A stretch of 5,084 bases of DNA, from the NCBI GenBank assembly GCA_937877165.1, contig CALEFO010000138.1, positions 1 to 5,084 on the forward strand. Direction: 5' to 3'. The first letter of the stretch is position 1; each line of letters begins with the position of its first letter. The notes under the pieces are model-generated. The model was not told where the DNA came from, did no database searches, and was given only the letters and a program-made list of their open reading frames with translations. This document shows, one piece after another, positions 1-5,084 of this stretch. The position numbers were made by a program, and so were the translations under genes. Source of the DNA: an uncultured Lachnospiraceae bacterium (GTDB lineage Bacteria; Bacillota; Clostridia; Lachnospirales; Lachnospiraceae).

Positions 1-1
1 C

Positions 2-565
2 AACGGCAAGGCCAGAGAATTCACGGAATATATCCTGCCCGGCGACCTCGACCGGAATTTTTCCCGGAGCGGCTATTCCAAAGAATACTCCGAGGAGTCC
101 GCCTCCCATTTTCAGTTTGCTCCCTACGGGACGAAGACGAATCTGGACGACTGGGACGCAGACGGCATCCGAACCGCAAGGCACATTGAGCTCCCGTTTT
201 ACCACAACAGGTCGCAGCTGATTTACAATGAGGAGACGAGGACCTACGACTACTACGAGTACGGGAAGCAGCACCTGGACGCAGGGACCAAGGCACCGCT
301 TTCCTTTACCAACGTCCTGCTGCAGGACTGTTCCTTCCACCAGTATGACAAGAACGGCTATCTGATCTACAACTGCATCGATAAATTCCAGTTTGCCTAT
401 TATTGCACAGAAGGGAAAAATATTTCCATCCTCTGGACGAAGGAAGGTGAGGACGGCGTTACACGCTTCTTCGATGCAGACGGTGAGGAAATTCAGATCA
501 ATCCCGGGAAAACCTACATCGGCATCATTCCGGACGACACCTGGGACGAGGTTAAAATCTACTGA
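2..565 (+). CDS. DUF3048 (YerB-like) putative lipoprotein, C-terminal part
   Basis: This is the last 187 codons of a gene that enters from the left edge; the frame is open from base 2 to a TGA at 563-565. The text fits the C-terminal half of DUF3048 proteins (Bacillus subtilis YerB type). It has a Phe-rich 'HFQFAPYG' segment, then a Tyr-rich stretch 'YNEETRTYDYYEYGKQHLD' and 'LSFTNVLLQD' near residues 76-107, then an ILWTKE strand, 'FFDADGEEIQINPGKTYIGI' and a final IIPDD motif near the end. Known family members are usually lipoproteins on the outer face of the membrane with no settled biochemical role. The lipobox and N-terminal domain, if present, lie outside the window, so export cannot be confirmed here. 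The gene is convergent with the S1 operon and is followed after 24 bases by a good intrinsic terminator. The family call rests on motif recall, not a search. Confidence 0.8.
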   Translation, partial: NGKAREFTEYILPGDLDRNFSRSGYSKEYSEESASHFQFAPYGTKTNLDDWDADGIRTARHIELPFYHNRSQLIYNEETRTYDYYEYGKQHLDAGTKAPLSFTNVLLQDCSFHQYDKNGYLIYNCIDKFQFAYYCTEGKNISILWTKEGEDGVTRFFDADGEEIQINPGKTYIGIIPDDTWDEVKIY

Positions 566-589
566 TCGTCCGTATACGGCATCTTTTCT

Positions 590-627
590 GCAGCCGGGGT
601 TCCTGGCGGAGCTTCCGGCTGCTTTTT
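590..627 (+). terminator. Intrinsic terminator of the DUF3048 gene
   Basis: An 8-bp GC-rich stem pairs GCAGCCGG (590-597) with CCGGCTGC (615-622). Two G-U pairs extend it (598/614, 599/613). After a one-base bulge at 612 the hairpin continues with TCC/GGA (601-603 with 608-610), closing on a TGGC loop. Five T residues follow directly at 623-627. It begins 24 bases after the DUF3048 stop. Read on the minus strand, the G-U pairs become mismatches and no T-run follows, so it should act in the + direction only. Confidence 0.8.
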
Positions 628-632
628 CACAC

Positions 633-674
633 AAGAACTGCCGCATGGATTTCTCCATGCGGCAGTTCTTTTTT
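633..674. terminator. Perfect 17-bp hairpin, probable shared terminator of convergent genes
   Basis: Arms 633-649 and 654-670 are perfect reverse complements (AAGAACTGCCGCATGGA and its partner) around a four-base loop. On the + strand the stem runs into six T residues (669-674), an ideal intrinsic terminator. On the minus strand it lies 47 bases past the rpsA stop, is preceded by an A-run and has a GAAA (GNRA) loop. The T-rich tail there is short (TTCTTGTGTG), so termination of the rpsA operon is plausible but weaker. No better minus-strand terminator is visible between rpsA and the DUF3048 gene. Confidence 0.8.
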
Positions 675-721
675 CATTCATACAGATAGCAAATGAGCCG
701 TTCCGGGAAATGATCCTGTAA

Positions 722-1915
722 TCAGTTCTCAGAATCCTCAGCCTTCTGCTTCGCAATCATGGCATCGATGTCAACGGTAACAGCCTCATCGTCATCGTTT
801 CCCTTGGAGGGAACCACGATCTCATCTTCTCTCTCAGCTTCCTTCTTCGCCTTCTCCTCATCGTTCTTGAGGGCCTTGATGGAAAGAGAAATCTTGTTGT
901 TCTCAGGATTGAAGTCCACGATCTTCGCAGTAACCTCATCGCCAACCTTCAGAACATCAGAAGGCTTCTCGATGTGCTCCTTCGAAATCTGGGATACATG
1001 AAGCAGAGCGTCAATGCCGGACTCCAGCTCAACAAATGCACCGAAGTCAGCCATGCGTGCAACACGTCCGGTTACAACCTTGCCGACTGCATACTTCTCT
1101 TCTGCACCGATCCAGGGATTCTCATCGGGGAACTTCAGGGACAGAGCAATTTTATGACCGTTGATATCCTTAACGAGAACGCGAAGCTTCTGACCAACCT
1201 TGAAGACCTTCTTCGGGCTCTCAACACGGCCCCAGCTCATCTCGGAGATGTGAAGCAGGCCGTCTGCACCGCCCAGATCCACGAATGCACCGAAATCAGT
1301 GATGTTCTTGACGGTTCCTTCCACAACGTCACCGACCTGAAGGTTCTCGAACAGCTTTGCAGCTGCCTCTTCTCTCTTTGCTGCAAGAAGCTGCTTGCGG
1401 TCGCCGATGTAGCGGCGTCTTCTCGGATTGTACTCCGTGATGACGAACTCGATCTCCTGTCCGAGATACTTGGACAGATCCTTCTCATAGGTATCACTGA
1501 CAAGGGAAGCCGGAATGAATACGCGGATTCCTTCTACAACAACGCAGATACCGCCGGAGAGTACCTGAGAAACCTCGGCCTTCAGGACGGTCTTGTTCTC
1601 ATATGCCTCTTCGATTACCTTGTTGCCGCGGTCCAGAGCCAGTCTCTTGTAGGAAAGAGCCACAGTTCCTTCGCGGTCGTCTACCTTCAGAACCTTGACA
1701 TCAAGCTTGTCACCAACGTGAAGCTTGGTGGTCAGATCCAGAGAGTTGTCGTTGGAATATTCCTGACGGGTCAGGATGCCGTCACTCTTATAGCCGATAT
1801 TCAGGACTGCTTCTTCCGGCTTTACATCAATGACGGAACCTTCGACCACCTCTCCATTATGAATTGTCTTAAATGATGCGTCCAGCATCTGTTCAAAAGT
1901 CTGTTCTTCTGACAT
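722..1915 (-). CDS. rpsA: 30S ribosomal protein S1 (four S1 repeats)
   Basis: This 397-residue protein is built of four S1 (OB-fold) RNA-binding repeats, at about residues 22-90, 108-175, 194-262 and 278-347, followed by a charged, acidic tail (KGNDDDEAVTVDIDAMIAKQ region). Repeats 3 and 4 carry the canonical signatures 'DFGAFVDLGGADGLLHIS' and 'DFGAFVELESGIDALLHVS'. Repeats 1 ('GYKSDGILTRQEYS') and 2 ('GIRVFIPASLV') are the divergent types usual for the N-terminal half. Four repeats match S1 homologues of Firmicutes, shorter than the six-repeat Escherichia coli protein. S1 homologues bind mRNA; in low-GC Gram-positives their need for translation initiation is less clear than in E. coli. The ATG at 1915 is chosen because GAGGAGG ends 9 bases upstream. 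A TTG at 1933 in the same frame would place that site inside the coding sequence. The gene overlaps the end of cmk-ispH by 23 bases in another frame and is the last gene of the minus-strand operon. Confidence 0.93.
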   Translation of the reverse strand: MSEEQTFEQMLDASFKTIHNGEVVEGSVIDVKPEEAVLNIGYKSDGILTRQEYSNDNSLDLTTKLHVGDKLDVKVLKVDDREGTVALSYKRLALDRGNKVIEEAYENKTVLKAEVSQVLSGGICVVVEGIRVFIPASLVSDTYEKDLSKYLGQEIEFVITEYNPRRRRYIGDRKQLLAAKREEAAAKLFENLQVGDVVEGTVKNITDFGAFVDLGGADGLLHISEMSWGRVESPKKVFKVGQKLRVLVKDINGHKIALSLKFPDENPWIGAEEKYAVGKVVTGRVARMADFGAFVELESGIDALLHVSQISKEHIEKPSDVLKVGDEVTAKIVDFNPENNKISLSIKALKNDEEKAKKEAEREDEIVVPSKGNDDDEAVTVDIDAMIAKQKAEDSEN

Positions 1916-3479
1916 TACTTTGAACCTCCTCAATAATATTTTTCGGGGTCGAAGCCCCGGCGGTGATGCCGATGATCTTCTCGCCTCCTGAAAGCTTCAG
2001 ATCGAGATCATCTACCGTCTGAATGAAATAGGTGTCAGCGCATTCGGCCTTGCAGATCTCATACAGCTTGGCAGTGTTGGAAGATCCCCTTCCGCCAATC
2101 ACAATCATGACATCTGCCTGCCTCGCAATCCGGCGTGCTTCCGCCTGCCGTTCACTGGTTGCGTTGCAGATAGTTTCATTCGTTTCGATATTATATCCAT
2201 TTTTCGCAATTAAATCAACAAATTTCTCAAATTTTTCCGCGTTGAATGTAGTTTGGGCAACGATACAGACAATACGCTGCGGATCCGCCCGGTAGCTTCT
2301 CGCCTCTTCCTCCGTCTCGATCACCGTCGCGGGCGTGCTGCTCCAGCCGACGGTTCCTTCGGTCTCCGCGTGTCCGTGATTGCCGATGATGACGATCTGC
2401 TTGCCCTCTTCGCTGGCCTTGTGGACAATTTCATGAATTTTCTTGACAAAGGTGCAGGTCGTATCCACCACCTGCGCGCTGCCGCCGCTCAGTTCTTCCC
2501 ACGTCTTCTTCGTCACGCCGTGGGAACGGATGATGATGGTGCCGTCTTTCTGTGCCTTTGCTTCTTCCACGGAATTCAGAATTCCGACTCCCTTTTGCCT
2601 GAGCTCCTCCACCACGTTTTCATTGTGGATGATCGGGCCGAAGGTATTGATCGGGCCGTCCCCGCCCTTCTCAATTTCCTTATAGACCGTGTCGACCGCA
2701 TTCTGCACGCCGAAGCAGAACCCTGCCGTCGATGCCGTGACAACGCGCGGCCTTCCCAGCCGGTCTGCCGCAAGGTTCAGGATTTCCTCCGCAACCTGGT
2801 CGATGCCAAGATCGGAGGAATCAACGAGAACGGCATCCTCCGCCTGCTTCAGAGGGGAAACGGCGCGGGTCATATCCCGGTGATCGCGCTCCGCGATGTC
2901 CGCCTTGATCTTCTCAAGGTCCAGGTCCTCCTCTGACTTCACCGCACCGCTGCGGACTGCCTGCACGTTCTCAATGTAGCGGCGCTTCGCCCGTACCTCC
3001 ACGCTGGCAGTAAGATAGACCTTCACCTGTGCATTCGGAAGAACCACCGTTCCGATATCCCGTCCGTCCATCACAACGTTCTGCTCGGCAGCAAGCCTCT
3101 GCTGCAGCTCCACCAGCTTTACCCGGACCTCAGGAACTGCCGAGGATACGCTTGCCATGGAGCTTACCTCTTCCGTCCGAAGATACGGGTTCGCATTTTC
3201 TCCAGAAAGGAGCACCACCTGCTCCCCGTCCCGGTAGACAATGGTGATATCCGCATCTCTGCAGAGCTCTGCAGCCTTCTTCCGGAAGGCCTCCTTCTCC
3301 GCCTCATTGGTTTCGTCCGGACGCCGCAGTCCCTTTCTCGTCAGATACAGTGCCATTGCGCGGTACATGGCTCCCGTATCCACATACACAAAGCTAAGCT
3401 GCCTTGCCACCTTTTTGGCGATGGTGCTCTTTCCTGCCCCCGCGGGGCCGTCAATTGCGATATTAAATGTACTGCTCAC
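1893..3479 (-). CDS. cmk-ispH: Fused cytidylate kinase / 4-hydroxy-3-methylbut-2-enyl diphosphate reductase (Cmk-IspH)
   Basis: This single 528-residue frame carries two enzymes. Residues 1 to about 237 are (d)CMP kinase, which phosphorylates CMP/dCMP with ATP: P-loop GPAGAGKST (11-19), 'YVDTGAMYRAMALY' (32-45), DGRDIGT (138-144) and the lid/CMP-binding 'RDHRDMTRAVSPLKQAEDA' (198-216). From about 246 to the end it is IspH, the [4Fe-4S] enzyme that reduces HMBPP to IPP and DMAPP in the MEP pathway. The three cluster cysteines are at 255 (GFCFGV), 342 (VDTTC) and 438 (ICNATSERQ). Active-site residues include His285 (GPIIHN), His320 (RSHGV), His370 and Glu372 (HGHAETEGT), SSN 466-468 and the TAGAST loop. 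Both halves look complete and catalytically intact. The start is taken as GTG 3479, preceded by AAGGGGAG; an ATG at 3497 (adding 6 residues) has a poorer site, and an upstream start near 3557 would overlap the flavoprotein gene. Both are cytosolic enzymes. The linker (about 237-245) contains no ATG, GTG or TTG codon. Confidence 0.93.
   Translation of the reverse strand: MSSTFNIAIDGPAGAGKSTIAKKVARQLSFVYVDTGAMYRAMALYLTRKGLRRPDETNEAEKEAFRKKAAELCRDADITIVYRDGEQVVLLSGENANPYLRTEEVSSMASVSSAVPEVRVKLVELQQRLAAEQNVVMDGRDIGTVVLPNAQVKVYLTASVEVRAKRRYIENVQAVRSGAVKSEEDLDLEKIKADIAERDHRDMTRAVSPLKQAEDAVLVDSSDLGIDQVAEEILNLAADRLGRPRVVTASTAGFCFGVQNAVDTVYKEIEKGGDGPINTFGPIIHNENVVEELRQKGVGILNSVEEAKAQKDGTIIIRSHGVTKKTWEELSGGSAQVVDTTCTFVKKIHEIVHKASEEGKQIVIIGNHGHAETEGTVGWSSTPATVIETEEEARSYRADPQRIVCIVAQTTFNAEKFEKFVDLIAKNGYNIETNETICNATSERQAEARRIARQADVMIVIGGRGSSNTAKLYEICKAECADTYFIQTVDDLDLKLSGGEKIIGITAGASTPKNIIEEVQSNVRRTDF
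1925..1931 (-). promoter_or_regulatory. Shine-Dalgarno site of rpsA inside the ispH coding sequence
   Basis: GAGGAGG on the minus strand sits 9 bases before the ATG at 1915. The same bases encode part of the conserved IIEEV near the C-terminus of IspH, so ribosomes finishing IspH pass over the site and stop 23 bases past the S1 start point. This site decides the rpsA start and suggests coupled translation. Confidence 0.85.
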
Positions 3480-3483
3480 ATCT

Positions 3484-3491
3484 CTCCCCTT
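3484..3491 (-). promoter_or_regulatory. Shine-Dalgarno site for the GTG start of cmk-ispH
   Basis: AAGGGGAG on the minus strand ends 4 bases before the GTG at 3479. It is the best site in the 62-bp gap and favours the GTG over the ATG at 3497, whose upstream sequence (AAGATAAGA) is weak. The resulting N-terminus, SSTFNIAIDGPAGAGKS, matches where cytidylate kinases normally begin. No terminator and no convincing promoter is seen in the gap from 3480 to 3541. Confidence 0.65.
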
Positions 3492-3541
3492 CCGCATTCT
3501 TATCTTTGTTCTTCTAAAGTTCTGTCTGCAGGAGGGCTGCG

Positions 3542-4879
3542 CTATTGTGCCGCACATTCCCCTGCAAGATGTCCCGTTGACCAGGCAATCTGCAGATTGA
3601 AACCACCGGTATAGGCATCCACATCCAGGACCTCTCCTGCCCAGTATAATCCCTTAACCTTTCTGGTTTCCATCGTAGAAGGATTGATTTCTCGGACGCT
3701 GACACCGCCCTTTGTCACAATTGCCTCCGAAAAGCCCCGGGTTCCCGTCACTGTCATGGTCAGATCTTTCAGGAAAAGCGCAAGCTCCCGGAGCTCCTTT
3801 TCATTCAGCGTATACACAGCGCGGTCCGCACCGCCCTTTGCCGAAGGATTCACAAGCGCCGCCGCAAAAAGCTGTGCCGCGATCTGCGCAAGCCTCTCCG
3901 GAAGAAGCGCCTTCAGCGCATTCCGGAGCTCACGCCCGGGCTGAAGGGAAAATTCCCTCTCCAGCCGCCGGATCAGTTCCTCCTCCGAAAGAGACGGCTT
4001 TAAGTCCAGATGGAGAAGATATCCTTCCGGATGGGCCTGAAAATCTGCATGGCACGAAGCCGAGAGAATAAGGGGCCCGCTCACGCCAAAATGCGTAAAG
4101 AGCATCTCGCCGAAGCCCTCATAGACGGGACGTCTTTTCTTCCTCCTGACCGGCTTTTCCTCCTCTTTTCCTTTCTCCGGACTCTCCAGATTCTCCAGAC
4201 GGACCGCAACGTTTTTCAGAGAAAGTCCCTGCAGCTCCATGGGCCAGCTCTCCGCCACGGTAAACGGCACCAGGGACGGCGCGGGCTCCCTGACTTCAAG
4301 CCCGAGGTTACCCGCCAGAAGATATCCGTCTCCCGTAGAGCCGGTGGTCGGGTAGGACATCCCGCCAGCTGCCACAATCACCGCATCCGCAGCAATCTCC
4401 TCTCCGCTTCGGAGCCGCACACCGGCTGCCGCCCTGGGCGCCTTACCCTCATCGTTATTTGCCCTCGTCAGAATCTGTGTCACATCCGCATGAAAGCGAA
4501 TTTTCACATGATTCCGGTTCAGGTGCCGCACCAGTGCATCCGTCACATCGAAGGCATGATCGGAAGCCGGGAAACAGCGCTTTCCCCGCTCCTCCTTCGT
4601 GGCACAGCCGTTTTCCTCCAGAAATTCCGTCACCGCGCTGCTGTCGAAGCCATACACGGCGCTGTAGAGAAACTTCGGATTCCGAAGAACATTCCGGAAA
4701 AAATCCTCTGTCTCACAGGCGTTCGTGTAGTTGCATCTTCCCTTCCCCGTGATATAGATTTTCTTTCCCGCCTTTTCATTGTGTTCCAGAACCGTCACCT
4801 GTGCGCCGCTGTCACTGGCTGCGCAGGCCGCCATCAGTCCGGCCGCTCCGGCACCGATTACCAGTACTTTTTTTCGCAT
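3542..4879 (-). CDS. FAD-dependent oxidoreductase of the HI0933 / BaiN family
   Basis: This is a 445-residue soluble flavoprotein. It opens with a Rossmann FAD-binding fold: KVLVIGAGAAGLMAA with GxGxxG at residues 9-14, the ribose-binding acidic residue in 'VTVLEHN', then the family hallmark GKGRCNYTN (45-53). The middle has 'VAAGGMSYPTTGSTGDGY' (170-186) and 'FGEMLFTHFGVSGP' (256-269). The C-terminus ends in the strongly conserved 'EAIVTKGGVSVREI' and 'GLYWAGEVLDVDAYTGGFNL' block, which closes the FAD site. Family members are annotated variously as HI0933-like flavoproteins, 'aminoacetone oxidase' family, or BaiN, a proposed bile-acid reductase. None of these substrates can be assigned from sequence, so no gene symbol is given. 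The ATG at 4879 is chosen because MRKKVLVIG is the usual beginning; a TTG at 4897 would add six residues, and neither has a strong ribosome binding site. A charged Lys/Arg/Glu-rich insert lies at about 230-252. It is the first complete gene of the operon, 62 bp before cmk-ispH, and seems intact. Confidence 0.88.
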   Translation of the reverse strand: MRKKVLVIGAGAAGLMAACAASDSGAQVTVLEHNEKAGKKIYITGKGRCNYTNACETEDFFRNVLRNPKFLYSAVYGFDSSAVTEFLEENGCATKEERGKRCFPASDHAFDVTDALVRHLNRNHVKIRFHADVTQILTRANNDEGKAPRAAAGVRLRSGEEIAADAVIVAAGGMSYPTTGSTGDGYLLAGNLGLEVREPAPSLVPFTVAESWPMELQGLSLKNVAVRLENLESPEKGKEEEKPVRRKKRRPVYEGFGEMLFTHFGVSGPLILSASCHADFQAHPEGYLLHLDLKPSLSEEELIRRLEREFSLQPGRELRNALKALLPERLAQIAAQLFAAALVNPSAKGGADRAVYTLNEKELRELALFLKDLTMTVTGTRGFSEAIVTKGGVSVREINPSTMETRKVKGLYWAGEVLDVDAYTGGFNLQIAWSTGHLAGECAAQ

Positions 4880-4927
4880 TTCATTCGTCCATTTCAAGAA
4901 GGTTCGTACTTGCTCTTCTATTTATGA

Positions 4928-5084
4928 TCAATACCCTGATTTCGCGCTGACCTGATCACTGATCGACTGCACCGCAGACGACACCTGATACGAGCTGTCA
5001 CCGAACAGATACTGATGCAGCCACACCACATTGTCCGTCAGATGCACCGGAATGACGCAGGACTGATCGCCGATATAGCCGACC
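4928..5084 (-). CDS. LytR-CpsA-Psr (LCP) family protein, C-terminal end
   Basis: Only the last 52 codons are in the window, ending in TGA at 4930-4928; the rest lies to the right. The readable text ends 'VIPVHLTDNVVWLHQYLFGD' followed by SSYQVSSAVQSISDQVSAKSGY. This fits the C-terminal pattern seen in many clostridial LCP proteins: P-x-x-L-x-x-NV-x-x-LH-x-x-LF, then Y-x-x-S-x-x-V-x-x-IS. Known LCP enzymes are membrane-anchored and transfer glycopolymers such as teichoic acid or capsule to peptidoglycan on the outer face. The catalytic Arg/Asp residues and membrane anchor are not in the window, so activity cannot be judged. The stop is 48 bp before the flavoprotein ATG with no terminator between, so cotranscription is possible. 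The family call rests on a short tail and should be treated as probable. Confidence 0.7.
   Translation of the reverse strand, partial: VGYIGDQSCVIPVHLTDNVVWLHQYLFGDSSYQVSSAVQSISDQVSAKSGY

Noticed and set aside
570..579. Ten-base palindrome CCGTATACGG just after the DUF3048 stop
   Set aside because: A single short palindrome between a stop codon and a terminator, with no second copy seen and no flanking symmetry. It is not evidence of an operator.
974..1876. A 300-codon open frame on the + strand antisense to rpsA
   Set aside because: It lies wholly opposite a clear S1 gene. Its translation shows no recognisable domain, and it is explained by the codon choice of the highly expressed rpsA gene removing stop codons from the opposite strand.
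1916..1933. TTG start at 1933 for rpsA, adding MRRFKV
   Set aside because: It would make the GAGGAGG ribosome binding site part of the coding sequence, with no other site upstream. The ATG at 1915 has ideal spacing and gives a normal S1 N-terminus.
2742..2768. Sequencing frameshift or lost stop as the cause of the Cmk-IspH fusion
   Set aside because: Both halves stay in one frame with intact motifs on each side, the linker is of sensible length and composition, and no truncated start or stop remnant is visible. An error cannot be fully excluded without reads.
2253..2936. A 227-codon + strand open frame opposite the Cmk-IspH junction
   Set aside because: It covers the conserved IspH and Cmk motifs on the other strand, shows no domain of its own, and has no convincing ribosome binding site.
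3498..3535. Possible minus-strand promoter before cmk-ispH (CAGACA, then GATAAG about 18 bases later)
   Set aside because: Each box matches only about four of six consensus bases, and the short gap is AT-rich enough to give this by chance. It is not strong enough to report as a promoter.
4010..4927. A 305-codon open frame on the + strand antisense to the flavoprotein gene
   Set aside because: The minus-strand frame carries FAD-family motifs along its length, while this one gives a low-complexity Arg/His/Ser-rich translation with no motif. It is a shadow of the real gene.

Overview
The window reads as a chromosomal housekeeping region from a Gram-positive Clostridia-type anaerobe, most likely Lachnospiraceae-like. 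The reasons are the gene set and order (HI0933/BaiN-type flavoprotein, then cytidylate kinase, IspH and ribosomal protein S1), the four-repeat S1 protein of Firmicutes type, the IspH (MEP) route to isoprenoids, an LCP-family cell-wall protein, a YerB/DUF3048 protein, and strong AGGAGG-type ribosome binding sites. By eye the base composition is balanced to slightly GC-rich. The family-level placement is inference; no marker was searched.

Layout, left to right. Positions 2-565 (+) hold the C-terminal part of a DUF3048/YerB-like protein whose start lies outside the window. Positions 566-721 are a convergent intergenic region with two hairpins: one terminator suited to the + strand gene, and a perfect 17-bp inverted repeat that may stop transcription from both sides. 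From 722 to the right edge everything is on the minus strand. Read in transcription order, this is the tail of an LCP-family protein (5084-4928), a BaiN/HI0933-family FAD protein (4879-3542), a fused cytidylate kinase-IspH protein (3479-1893) and ribosomal protein S1 (1915-722). The gaps are 48 bp and 62 bp, followed by a 23-bp overlap, and no intrinsic terminator is visible between the genes. The last three look like one operon, and the LCP gene could be its upstream member or a readthrough neighbour.

The operon combines nucleotide supply (CMP/dCMP phosphorylation), the last step of the MEP isoprenoid pathway (a [4Fe-4S] enzyme) and translation (S1), preceded by a flavoprotein. Its two most notable points are the in-frame cmk-ispH fusion, which has no ATG, GTG or TTG start at the junction, and the S1 ribosome binding site, which lies inside the codons for the conserved C-terminal end of IspH and suggests translational coupling. 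I found no tRNA, rRNA, CRISPR array, insertion sequence, phage gene or defence gene, and no convincing undescribed system. This is mostly an ordinary core-genome region.
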